This document shows, in pieces, positions 5,050 to 12,763 of a stretch of DNA of 14,466 nucleotides (the stretch's first letter is position 1; each line of letters begins with the position of its first letter). The DNA comes from Thermoprotei archaeon. GTDB lineage: Archaea; Thermoproteota; Thermoprotei_A; Sulfolobales; Ignisphaeraceae. Under the pieces are notes generated by a model. It made no database searches. It saw only the letters and a program-made list of their open reading frames with translations, and was not told where the DNA came from. A program made the translations under genes and the position numbers. The DNA is taken from NCBI GenBank assembly GCA_003661865.1, contig QMWY01000008.1, forward strand, positions 1 to 14,466. The letters run 5' to 3'.

Positions 5050-7305
5050 TTAAGTGGGTCTACGCTGAAGGGCAAGGAGAGCAATTAGCAGAAGGGCTAT
5101 TAGTGCCGCGAGCCCTGCGGCGAAGATAGGCTCCGGTACTGTCTTAGTCCTTGTAATGGTTGTTGTTAGCGTTGTCTCCTTAAGTGCCGTGGATGTTACT
5201 GTTAGGTATATGACCTTGGGTTCGTAGAGCGTCTTGTACATGGTTTTGGTGGGGTAGAGATACTTGGTGGCCTCAAGAGTTGTTGTTATGGTACGGGGAA
5301 CAACCGTTGTTATATAGATGCGCTTTGTCACAACTCTCTTCAGGAACACCCTTACTGTTGTGCCTCCGGTGTAGATTGTTGTAGTGAAAGGTTTGACCAC
5401 GGTTAACGTGCGTGTGAAGGCAATAGTCCTTGTCACGGTTTTCGTTAACGTACTCATTGTAGAGATAATACTGGGTTTCACTATTACTGGTACTGTGACT
5501 CTACCAACTGGTTCTAGTCTAAGGATAGATAGGATGTAGTCTGAAGAGGTAGCTCTATGCTCTTTGTCAAAACTCCTATAAACTAGAACAAGGGTATATC
5601 CGCTCCTATTGCCTACCAAGAACAAGTGATAGATGTCTATGTATCCGTGAGTGCTATTCAACTTAAACGTAGCGAGTGTATTGCCATAGAGATCGCTGAT
5701 ATATACCCTATTATAATAAAGAATTCCTCTATCGTATCCAACATATACAGGTATGCCACCTTTCCATGCTATAGCTTCTCTTGCTATAGCCGAAATTCTT
5801 GTCTCTATAACAGCTACTTCTGGTGGTTGATACATAACACAGGACAATACGTTACCCCCGTAATCTATTAGGTATATAGCGTTCGCAAACCTCGCAATTA
5901 TAGCATCGCTGAAGATCGCTACAAACATATCAGAGCTACTACTATATTTATAGCCTGAATAGAGTCTTTGCTCCCACACCACGTTACTTAGGTTAAAGCT
6001 AAGGAGCGCCACTCTGAAGTATCTTACCATGAGTATTCCTCTGTTTACAGGTATTGGCTCTCCCCAGAGGCTCCTAAGGCAATACACTTCGTATCTACCC
6101 GTGGTCACATCTACAACCGCTGGACAGCTATCAACAGGGCTTTGACCTTCTCTGTAGACAGATACTATGATCTTGGATGTGTGTAGGTAGGGTTCGCTGG
6201 GTGGTAAGGCAACTTCGGGGGTCCAGCTTATTTTGTAGCCCTCTATGGTGATTATGCGGTGTATTTCAAGGCTTGTTAGGTTAAGCGCATAGATTACGCC
6301 GTTATTCTTATCGATAGTTATGTACAGCCCGTTATCGAGCACATAGCTAGGTCTGGCGATCTTGAAGGGCTCGACGCTTCCTTTAACAACGTGCCCATTA
6401 CTAAGGCTGTACACCACGTAGTGAAGCTTGGATGGTTCCTCTAATGTCATGTATAGTGTGTACAGCTTATCGCTGTAGAAGAACGCGTCTATATAGGTGG
6501 TGTTCTGCGGAGGTTCCCATCTCCAGAGGGCCTCGCAACCCTCATCTGTAATTGCGTAGAGTGTGTAAGGCTCACCAAACCTAGGTCTTATGAAGATGTA
6601 CCTACTATTCGGATCGATCTTTTTGTAGTTTGTGTAATCCACTTGGAAACTACAGACAGTACTCACGTTGTAGAGCGTTATCTCCATACTTTCAGAACTG
6701 CGGTAAGGAATTGTGAAGGGGTTCTCTACTAGCGCAATACTCGGAGTTCTTGTTGCAGGTGTCGATACTGTATGTTTAGCTTGAACTGTAGTTACCACGC
6801 TTTGTGGATACCTAATGTGTAATCTCCACCTATAGGGGTTGAACTGATTTGGATAGTCATCTATTTCTGCATAGCCCTTTAGAACAAGGTAGAGGTTGAC
6901 GTTTAGGAGATGTGTCGAGTTGATAGGTAGGTAGACAACCGCTACTACACGGCCATACTTGTCGTAGGTGTAGAGGTCGTCTATATCGAGATACACGTAC
7001 TTGCCGTGGATAAGGCTGTAGAGGAACTGCTTCGCCTGCTTACCTTTGTAGGTGTAGATCTCTGGCGCGTTGATATCGGCAAACCTGATCCTGATCTTCT
7101 TATAGAGAAATGAGCTGTACTTGGTATCATGGATCTCTACAACCATGACGTCGATAGTATCGCCATCAACAACGTACACGACCTTGCCATAAACGTCTAT
7201 ATCGACTGAAGCGTTGCTAGATCCCCGGACTTGGGAAGGTGATATTGCTACCAGTGTTACAAGAACAAGAATCAGAGTAAGGGTCATTACCGCCGTTCGG
7301 AGCAT
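5050..7305 (-). CDS. Secreted, membrane-anchored thermonuclease-domain surface protein
   Basis: A 751-residue protein. Residues 1-29 form a signal peptide. Residues 38-155 are a staphylococcal-nuclease (SNase/TNase) domain: VVDGDT at 45-50, IRFADINAPE at 73-82, YDKYGR at 114-119 and LVLKGYAEI. Equivalents of the catalytic Arg35, Glu43 and Arg87 are R74, E82 and R119, and the calcium ligand Asp21 is D49. The Asp40 position is Asn (N79). The middle (about 190-610) is beta-rich and may form a propeller. The stalk (about 615-725) is Thr-rich, and a hydrophobic anchor ends in basic residues (FAAGLAALIALLLIALLAL, then RRPT). This predicts a nuclease held outside the cell membrane beneath or within the S-layer, degrading environmental nucleic acid or acting in defence or scavenging. 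It is intact, monocistronic and starts at ATG 7305. Confidence 0.8.
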   Translation of the reverse strand: MLRTAVMTLTLILVLVTLVAISPSQVRGSSNASVDIDVYGKVVYVVDGDTIDVMVVEIHDTKYSSFLYKKIRIRFADINAPEIYTYKGKQAKQFLYSLIHGKYVYLDIDDLYTYDKYGRVVAVVYLPINSTHLLNVNLYLVLKGYAEIDDYPNQFNPYRWRLHIRYPQSVVTTVQAKHTVSTPATRTPSIALVENPFTIPYRSSESMEITLYNVSTVCSFQVDYTNYKKIDPNSRYIFIRPRFGEPYTLYAITDEGCEALWRWEPPQNTTYIDAFFYSDKLYTLYMTLEEPSKLHYVVYSLSNGHVVKGSVEPFKIARPSYVLDNGLYITIDKNNGVIYALNLTSLEIHRIITIEGYKISWTPEVALPPSEPYLHTSKIIVSVYREGQSPVDSCPAVVDVTTGRYEVYCLRSLWGEPIPVNRGILMVRYFRVALLSFNLSNVVWEQRLYSGYKYSSSSDMFVAIFSDAIIARFANAIYLIDYGGNVLSCVMYQPPEVAVIETRISAIAREAIAWKGGIPVYVGYDRGILYYNRVYISDLYGNTLATFKLNSTHGYIDIYHLFLVGNRSGYTLVLVYRSFDKEHRATSSDYILSILRLEPVGRVTVPVIVKPSIISTMSTLTKTVTRTIAFTRTLTVVKPFTTTIYTGGTTVRVFLKRVVTKRIYITTVVPRTITTTLEATKYLYPTKTMYKTLYEPKVIYLTVTSTALKETTLTTTITRTKTVPEPIFAAGLAALIALLLIALLALQRRPT

Positions 7306-7338
7306 GGGTTCTCACATAGTGGTGTGGCTACTACTATG

Positions 7339-7344
7339 TTTAAA
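7339..7344 (-). promoter_or_regulatory. TATA box of the surface nuclease gene
   Basis: TTTAAA on the minus strand lies about 37 bases before the ATG at 7305, predicting a start of transcription about 10 bases upstream of the gene, so a very short leader. No strong ribosome site is present, which fits near-leaderless mRNA. Confidence 0.45.
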
Positions 7345-7454
7345 GAGGTTTATCGGCAATCCCTTCTATTCTAAAGCAAAATTGCTGTTAAGCATGCCGC
7401 GATGCCACGGCTGAGTGTAGGTATCTACGTAGGGGTTCTGAGTTATTGCTGTGA

Positions 7455-8174
7455 TTAGTCTATGCTGGGGCCTGTTGTTACGTATACTACGATCCGCACT
7501 ATGAGGTCTAGAATCCATGCACCTGCTAAAGCGTTTAGAACGAACATCAGTATCGCAGCTATTGTAAGAGTATGCCTGCTACTAGTAACGGCATTTCCTG
7601 AAAGCTGTCTCTAAATCTGAAGTACCCAGTGATCAGACCTATGAAGCCTATTAATAGGAATACCGTGCCTAAGTCTATAATGGCAAGCCACCGAGGGCAC
7701 CCCCTATCAACTGGGTGAACGCGACTCCTATGATGATTACGGAGCCTAAGAGCAGTAGTACGAGCCCTATAGCATAACCAATCTTTATCAATATGGCGAG
7801 TGTCCTAAAGGCGGATGGATCGAAATTCCTCAATCTGCTGAATGCAGGCATCAGAAATACGAAGAGGGTTATCAGCCAGAGCATCAGACCCACCGCAGCT
7901 GATGCCAAGCCAGCTACTGTGCACCCAATGCTCTGGGAAACAACCTCCTCGATTCCCACCCCAGATCCAGCCTAGGGATAGTGCTGAGTAGTGTGCCTAG
8001 CAGCAACATCGGTTCTACAACTAGGCCTACAGTTATGAGCAGACCGATTATCACATCAACAGCGCAACGCACCTAAGCTTGCTGAAACCGTTAACAGCCG
8101 AAGCTAAGGACACCCTTCTTGGTAATAGCTGCATCCGCTACACCTCGCTCATAGAGCGGAGCACCACTAAACAT
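7455..8174 (-). pseudogene. Multi-pass membrane protein, heavily frameshifted
   Basis: Hydrophobic segments follow each other on the minus strand but in changing frames. They begin at ATG 8174 with GAPLYERGVADAAITKKGVL, then VDVIIGLLITVGLVVEPMLL. The longest open piece (7959-7675) has VGLMLWLITLFVFLMPAF and IGLVLLLLGSVIIIGVAF. After that come LGTVFLLIGFIGLITGYF and TIAAILMFVLNALAGAWILD, ending near 7455. Joined, this would be a protein of about 240 residues with six or so membrane spans, and there are at least four frame changes. I cannot assign the family; archaeal DUF973-like proteins have a similar size and layout. The 94-residue open piece inside it is probably not a gene in its own right. 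Confidence 0.55.
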
Positions 8175-8406
8175 TAGACCCACTACATCACACTATGGCG
8201 AGCTATACGCCCGGTCCACAACTAGAAAGAAGCTCCTCGATGCACCGATACCTGTTTCATAAAAGTCTCACTTTTCTTTTAAGAAATTCTCAACAAGGTT
8301 ACTCTATGACTTCCTGAGATAAGGTTTAGTAGGGCTTGCCACCGGGTAGGCTTGTAGTGGTCTGACTGTAAGAGTGAGCTCCAATGTATTCCTCTGGAAT
8401 TATTGG
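8175..8406. other. Spacer without recognisable gene
   Basis: No coding potential stands out. A T-rich tract on the plus strand near 8267-8281 is not placed to terminate either flanking minus-strand gene. Confidence 0.3.
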
Positions 8407-10131
8407 TTAGCAAGGTGGGTATTGGAAGGTGTAGCCAGGTATCTGTTCTAGTTTTTGTGGCGGAGGCGGCTGCTCTACTAGGTACAGGGGGTTGTTCTCT
8501 ACGATGTGCATCAGCCACTCTGCACGCTTGATCCCTGCACCCGATCCTGCCCCTGGGATTTCTACGTGAGTGCATTTTATGGGCGTGTTTCCTAGGGTTC
8601 TCCACAGCTCTTCGAACACCTGGTGGTAGGGGTATTCTAATGAGCTTGGTAAGAGGCTCCAGATATGGGTAATTCTGTTTCTGCGGATATAGCCTAGGAG
8701 TATCCTCCATAGACCTTCCCTTTGCCAGAACCTGTACACCTTCATACCGTTCGCCAACCTGTCGTTCATGGCTAGCTCGTATTCCTTGATCCCTTCGTCT
8801 AGTTTGACTAGCCCGTAAAGAGCTGAGACTATGAGCACGTGTATATGTGGATACTTTCCATGGAGTATATCGAGCAGAACCTTCTTGGCCTTCCTATAGA
8901 AGTTACCTACATATAGGTCTACGGCTCTTGTTAACGGTGCGTCAGGGTTCAGTACTCCTCTTCGGTTCTCCGGTCTTTCTCTAAGACTGGGTGTTGCTTT
9001 AAGTAACTTGAGCAACTTATTCCTTAGGTTGTTGATACCGGGAAGCGGTGTTGATAGCGTGCTACTTATTGGGTACACGTTCTTGCTTTTACAGCAGGGG
9101 ATTAACACAAGTGCTCGCTTATCCCTAAATAGCGTTAAATCTCTTCCGGCTTCTGCTAGAGTTTCATAGACCAGCTGTTCTAGCCTAGCTAGGTGTTTCA
9201 ACTCTATATATTTAGGGCTGTCTACGTGCTCTACATTCCATAGACCAGATCTCCTTATTTTCTCGGTAGGTGAGTACCGCCCCAACCAATTAGGGGAAAC
9301 GTACTTTGGTGAAAATCTTGCTAATGTTGAGATTAGTCTCTCCTCAAGCTCTAGTCTCTCATCTCTATCATCTACTTTTATGTACCTAAAGCTAAATCTC
9401 TCCCTAAGGAGTCTACTGACCTTCCTCTCTACATCTCTAAGAGTCTTGGATCCCTTCATCCATTCCCTGAGTCTAGAGTCATGGGGATTCTCCCTCGCTA
9501 GGATAGCAGCACCTAGATGTCTCCTAAAAACACTGGAATTCTTATCCCCGTAGAAGTGGTCGAGTATTCTATTGGGAAACCTACCTTGCTCTTTATGTGT
9601 ACCGACCCTAACTATCCGTTTGAATACCCTGCTACCTACCTTGATAACCTCCCCTTCCTCGTAGAAGAAGTATATCCCGTTACTAGGTAGATCACGTCTA
9701 TTTACAGGGTACTTGTATAAGGGAAGCAGTTCCAGAAGCTCGTGGATACGGAGATAGACATCTTCATCAGCACCCTTGTAGTAAACGATGGAGTCCTTAT
9801 TATGCTTCCGCTCAATGGGCTTAACATGCTTGACAAGCTCAACACTAAGTTTTAGTTTGCTTGACACTCTGATCCTGAAAACAGCGTCGTCATAGTCTTC
9901 GAGAATACCTTTCCTAAGAATAATATTCCCTAAAGCTGCTACGTGCGCCATATTACCCTTAAGAATACCGCTTTTCGAAATAACTATTGAGCCATACCAG
10001 TTACCACGCCTGCCATACTTACGCAGACCTGAAACATCTAGGATCCTACTCTTACCGTAGGCATAGGCCTCCTTGATAAGACTAACAATGCTATCGATAA
10101 TGCTTAACCAATATTCATCATACTTGCTCAA
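8407..10131 (-). CDS. GIY-YIG nuclease / YaaA-DUF6884-like fusion protein
   Basis: A 574-residue soluble protein in two recognisable parts. Residues 150-303 match a GIY-YIG endonuclease subfamily: GIYFFY at 152-157, VRVGTH at 174-179, R188 in NRILDHF, VFRRHLGAAI at 201-210, a candidate catalytic Glu in LELEERLI (260-267), then SPNWLGRYSP (279-288) and SGLWNVEHV (295-303). Residues 338-465 resemble YaaA/DUF6884: ALVLIPCCKSKN, then AVDLYVGNFYRKA, VLIVSALYGLV and KEYELAMNDRL. YaaA binds DNA and limits oxidative DNA damage in E. coli. Residues 1-145 and the C-terminal 100 are not recognised; the end is Pro-rich. TTG 10131 has GGTGG just upstream. It stands alone, with decayed genes on both sides. 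A role in DNA processing, repair or defence is inferred. Confidence 0.75.
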   Translation of the reverse strand: MSKYDEYWLSIIDSIVSLIKEAYAYGKSRILDVSGLRKYGRRGNWYGSIVISKSGILKGNMAHVAALGNIILRKGILEDYDDAVFRIRVSSKLKLSVELVKHVKPIERKHNKDSIVYYKGADEDVYLRIHELLELLPLYKYPVNRRDLPSNGIYFFYEEGEVIKVGSRVFKRIVRVGTHKEQGRFPNRILDHFYGDKNSSVFRRHLGAAILARENPHDSRLREWMKGSKTLRDVERKVSRLLRERFSFRYIKVDDRDERLELEERLISTLARFSPKYVSPNWLGRYSPTEKIRRSGLWNVEHVDSPKYIELKHLARLEQLVYETLAEAGRDLTLFRDKRALVLIPCCKSKNVYPISSTLSTPLPGINNLRNKLLKLLKATPSLRERPENRRGVLNPDAPLTRAVDLYVGNFYRKAKKVLLDILHGKYPHIHVLIVSALYGLVKLDEGIKEYELAMNDRLANGMKVYRFWQREGLWRILLGYIRRNRITHIWSLLPSSLEYPYHQVFEELWRTLGNTPIKCTHVEIPGAGSGAGIKRAEWLMHIVENNPLYLVEQPPPPQKLEQIPGYTFQYPPC

Positions 10132-10162
10132 GAATCCACCAAGTGGCTGTATTCAACGGAGA

Positions 10163-10170
10163 TTAATATA
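10163..10170 (-). promoter_or_regulatory. TATA box of the GIY-YIG fusion gene
   Basis: On the minus strand TATATTAA is centred about 36 bases before the TTG start at 10131, giving a predicted leader of about 10 bases that holds the GGTGG ribosome site. The spacing is the same as for the surface nuclease gene. Confidence 0.45.
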
Positions 10171-10250
10171 GCTAGCCATTACTTTATTACTATGTTATGC
10201 CCTAAGATTAATTAGTCATCGAGTAAGGTACTGAAACTGCTACGAGGAAT

Positions 10251-10556
10251 TCATAGATGTATACGTCTTCGCTTTGCCAGCATTGAAGCTATAGCTATTA
10301 TCAGCCCTGATACTAGCCTTGTTCCTAGAATTGTGAATTCCGGGGATCCGGCGACCTCTACTACCATGAACTCTGTCTGCTTCACGGTTGTCGCGTGGCT
10401 AGTCATCGTCCTGGTTATTGTTGCTGTTGTGGCCATGACTTAGTAGCAGTCCTAATCCTAGCCGCTGTAGTTGTTGCTGCGTAGGTATACGGTCTTGGTA
10501 GTCTTCGCATCGGTGATGGTAATCGTTGCTGTTGTTGTAGTCGTTGCCCATATAGG
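10251..10556 (-). pseudogene. Decayed C-terminus of a Thr-rich, membrane-anchored surface protein
   Basis: The minus strand carries Thr-rich stalk sequence in successive frames: ATTTTTATITITDAKTTKTV, then YAATTTAARIRTATK, then MATTATITRTMTSHATTVK. It ends with a hydrophobic anchor and basic tail (LVSGLIIAIASMLAKRRRI) at the stop 10251. This is the same architecture as the last 130 residues of the nuclease protein at 5050-7305. At least two frameshifts are present, and everything before the stalk has been lost at the junction with the methyltransferase gene. The ATG at 10436 in the last piece is not a genuine start. Confidence 0.6.
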
Positions 10557-10559
10557 TGG

Positions 10560-10566
10560 GGAGGTG
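10560..10566 (+). promoter_or_regulatory. Strong ribosome binding site of the methyltransferase
   Basis: GGAGGTG lies seven bases before the GTG at 10574, an essentially perfect archaeal ribosome site that fixes the start. A second candidate start, TTG 10577, is the next codon. Confidence 0.7.
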
Positions 10567-10573
10567 TTAAGAG

Positions 10574-11266
10574 GTGTTGGCTGATCTAGCTGGGTGGTGT
10601 AGGACCTTGTCTACGGCGCCTATATTTGATGAGCTTTTCGATAGGTATGATGCGTGGTACCTGCGTAACCGTTTGTTGGCGGAGCTGGAGCTCAGGGCTG
10701 CTTCTAGGCTTGTTCCCCGTGGGGGTGTTGGTCTGGAGATCGGTGTTGGCACCGGGTTCTTCGCCTCTAACCTAGGGGTTGAGCTGGGGCTGGACCCCTC
10801 GGAGAAGATGCTGTGGGTTGCTAGGAGGAGGGGTGTTGAGGTTGTCCAGGGTGTTGGTGAGCTCCTCCCCTTCAGGAGCTGCTCCGTGGACTACGCCCTG
10901 GTTGTGGTGACCATATGCTTCGACGATGGCCCTCAGGAGCTGTTGAGGGAGGCTGCACGCATCGTTAGGCGGGGCGGGGCTGTGATCGCATGTATAGTTC
11001 CCCGGGAGTCTCCGTGGGGCAGGAGGTACGCCGAGGAGGGTAGGGCGGGGCACCCCTTCTACAGCGCCGCCCGGTTCTTCACGGTTGCCGAGGTCGAGGA
11101 GATGATGAGGAGGGCGGGGCTATCTATAGATAGGCGTATCGGGGTCCTCAGCTTCCCACCAGGTACCCCGCCTCGCCGTGAAGAGCCCTGCGAGGATGGG
11201 GATATGGAGGGTATGGGGTTCGTATGCGTAAGAGGGGTGAAGAAGCCCAGTAAGCAGATTCGATGA
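10574..11266 (+). CDS. Class I SAM-dependent methyltransferase (Methyltransf_11 type)
   Basis: A 230-residue soluble Rossmann-fold methyltransferase. Motif I is LEIGVGTGFF (54-63). The acidic end of strand 2 is GLDPS (72-76) with D74 expected to bind the SAM ribose, followed by the GVGELLPF loop (93-100). Motif II is DYALVVVTICF (106-116), and EAARIVRRGGAVI (126-138) is the motif III region. The C-terminal part from YSAARFFTVAEVEEMMRRAG is the variable substrate-side segment seen in UbiE-like enzymes. The substrate cannot be told; small molecule, quinone or lipid are possible. The gene is G+C-richer than the decayed DNA to its left and looks intact. The next plus-strand ORF begins about 36 bases after its stop. 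Confidence 0.85.
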   Translation: MLADLAGWCRTLSTAPIFDELFDRYDAWYLRNRLLAELELRAASRLVPRGGVGLEIGVGTGFFASNLGVELGLDPSEKMLWVARRRGVEVVQGVGELLPFRSCSVDYALVVVTICFDDGPQELLREAARIVRRGGAVIACIVPRESPWGRRYAEEGRAGHPFYSAARFFTVAEVEEMMRRAGLSIDRRIGVLSFPPGTPPRREEPCEDGDMEGMGFVCVRGVKKPSKQIR

Positions 11267-11302
11267 ATACAGGAGGAGTAGCTTAAGCACGTTTCACAGG
11301 TG

Positions 11303-11777
11303 ATGAGGTTTAAACGACTTAGTAATCGCCATTGATCTAAGCGAGGATGGTCCTAGGATAATTGCACTGGTAAGTGCTAGAGAGCATATCTTGAAGACCA
11401 AGGGGTTTCTATACGCAACGTCCTGGATAGAGCATTTCCGGAGGGTATCGCCTAGGAGGAGAAGAGGGTATCTAAGGAAGTTCTCTAGATACTTTACAAG
11501 GATCTCGCAGTACCTAGAGCATACAAGGATCTTTAGAGAGACGAACGCTCTCGCAAGATTCATAGAGCTGCACAACCCCGCCGTTGTACTCATAGACAAC
11601 AAGCTCGTCAACAATGTACAGCACATCAATGCATTGATAATACCTGAAAGCCTTATCAGGCTTAGACACCACGCAAGACTTATGCTAGTAGCCGATAACC
11701 TAGCCAACTACTTCAGGATAGTCCTACGGGACCGCCCCAAGATATTCAGAGAAGAGCTCAAACGATTCGAGAAGTGA
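11303..11777 (+). CDS. Uncharacterised protein, frame possibly broken near the start
   Basis: I do not recognise this family. The open frame runs at least from TTG 11391, but coding-like sequence extends upstream in the same frame (DLVIAIDLSEDGPRIIALVS) to a stop at about 11301, without any start codon. An ATG at 11303 is one base out of frame; two A's instead of three at 11312-11314 would give an intact 158-codon gene beginning MRFNDLVIAID. The protein is basic, with YLRKFSRYFTRISQYL, then AVVLIDNKLV and LMLVADNLANYFR. The A-I-D and V-L-I-D strands could belong to a nuclease-like fold, but this is speculation. It may be co-transcribed with the methyltransferase. Confidence 0.5.
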
Positions 11778-11784
11778 GTGTGAT

Positions 11785-11847
11785 CGCCGCGTCACGGCTA
11801 CCCCAGCGGAGCATCCGGTACTTACCGCTGGGTGCCACTCCGCGGCG
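11785..11847 (+). ncRNA. GC-rich 63-base imperfect hairpin, possible structured RNA or mobile-element end
   Basis: CGCCGCG (11785-11791) pairs with CGCGGCG (11841-11847). GGC (11796-11798) pairs with GCC (11834-11836). CCCAGCGG (11802-11809) pairs with CCGCTGGG (11825-11832). This makes 18 pairs with a symmetric 4x4 internal loop and a 15-base apical loop. It lies just after the stop at 11777 in otherwise A+T-rich sequence, which in a hyperthermophile is a hallmark of structured RNA. The 7-bp outer stem recalls a tRNA acceptor, but no T-arm sequence is present. A terminator, a subterminal hairpin of an IS200/IS605-type element, or an sRNA are alternatives. Confidence 0.4.
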
Positions 11848-12237
11848 GTGAACACCGGTGATATCTAGAGCTACGCAGACTATAAAACCTGCTTACTATC
11901 CATGGCTACATCCTAAACAAACCAACAGTACATTAACTGAATATCAAACACCACTGCCATTCTTGATCATAAAGTATCGACACGCAAAGATAGAGATCAC
12001 CTCAAGGCGTGAGGACATGGAACTAGCTCTTGACAACATATAGGATACAACACCAACAGTTATAAGGAAGAATGCAATGAATCGATGATAGTTATTGCTG
12101 TAGCAAAGCCCAGCAAACCAACTACGAAACTCGGCACGGTTTGCGAGGTGAAAGTCAGGGTTATAGGTAGAGAGCATGTACAGAGCAACGATCGTGAGGA
12201 CAGCTTTTGCCGACAGCGAAGACAATGACCTTCCCTT
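11848..12237. other. Spacer with possible membrane-ORF debris
   Basis: On the minus strand an open stretch 12225-11944 from TTG reads AVLTIVALYMLS and FIAFFLITVGVVSYML, two hydrophobic segments, but has no ribosome site or recognisable family. It adjoins a nitroreductase pseudogene and is probably debris. The rest shows nothing. Confidence 0.25.
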
Positions 12238-12681
12238 GTCATTAGGGATGCGGCTCCTCCTATAGAGCTAGGAGCATGTAACCCATAGCTAGCCACACGC
12301 TCTGAACACGGTACGGCTCACCAACTCTTCCAAAGACCAGTACAAGGGTCTTTGTTAGGAGCTCCTTGATCTTCACGTAGTACTCTTCTCTTTAAACCAG
12401 CGCTTCAGCTCCTCGGGTTCACGCTCGTGGAACCTTTTCCCGGCTTCTTCACACTCCCTACGAACCTCTTCTTTAGCGGGGAATCCGTGACTACTAGGGA
12501 TTTCCAAGGCTGCCTATTAGCTCCTAAAGGAGCGTTATGCGCAACATCTATAGCGTAGAGCGTATTCTCTATATTAACGGGTTCCTCTAAGAACCCGTGA
12601 ATGCTAACCTTACCCCTAGCTAGGTCGAGCACATTCGATGATGTGCTCCTCGGATATAGGTCTAGGAGCCCATGGACTCAT
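12238..12681 (-). pseudogene. Nitroreductase-family protein, multiply frameshifted
   Basis: The longest piece reads RGKVSIHGFLEEPVNIENTL, then APLGANRQPWKSLVVTDSPL and KKRF, the FMN-binding N-terminal region of nitroreductases (A-P-x-G-A-N-x-Q-P-W). It shifts frame to CEEAGKRFHEREPEELKRWF, then again to EYYVKIKELLTKTLVLVFG and PYRVQSVWLAMGYMLLAL, where a stop interrupts. The typical end of the family (A-G-x-x-S-x-T-Y-T-P) is only hinted at by AASLMT near 12240, and the C-terminus is missing. The upstream piece PRPISEEHIIE begins at ATG 12681. At least three lesions and a 3' truncation make it inactive. Confidence 0.7.
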
Positions 12682-12763
12682 CCCACGACACGGTTAGGGA
12701 ATTACACATCCGTAAGCAATGAATGGATATTTGCGTGTAGAAATACCTTTTCTGGGGGCACCA

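Noticed and set aside
8279..8710. 143-codon minus-strand open frame
   Set aside because: It overlaps the end of the GIY-YIG fusion gene in another frame, has low-complexity basic composition and no start signals.
11785..11847. tRNA gene suggested by the 7-bp outer stem
   Set aside because: There is no TTCGA loop, no D-arm GG, and the inner stem is too long for a tRNA.
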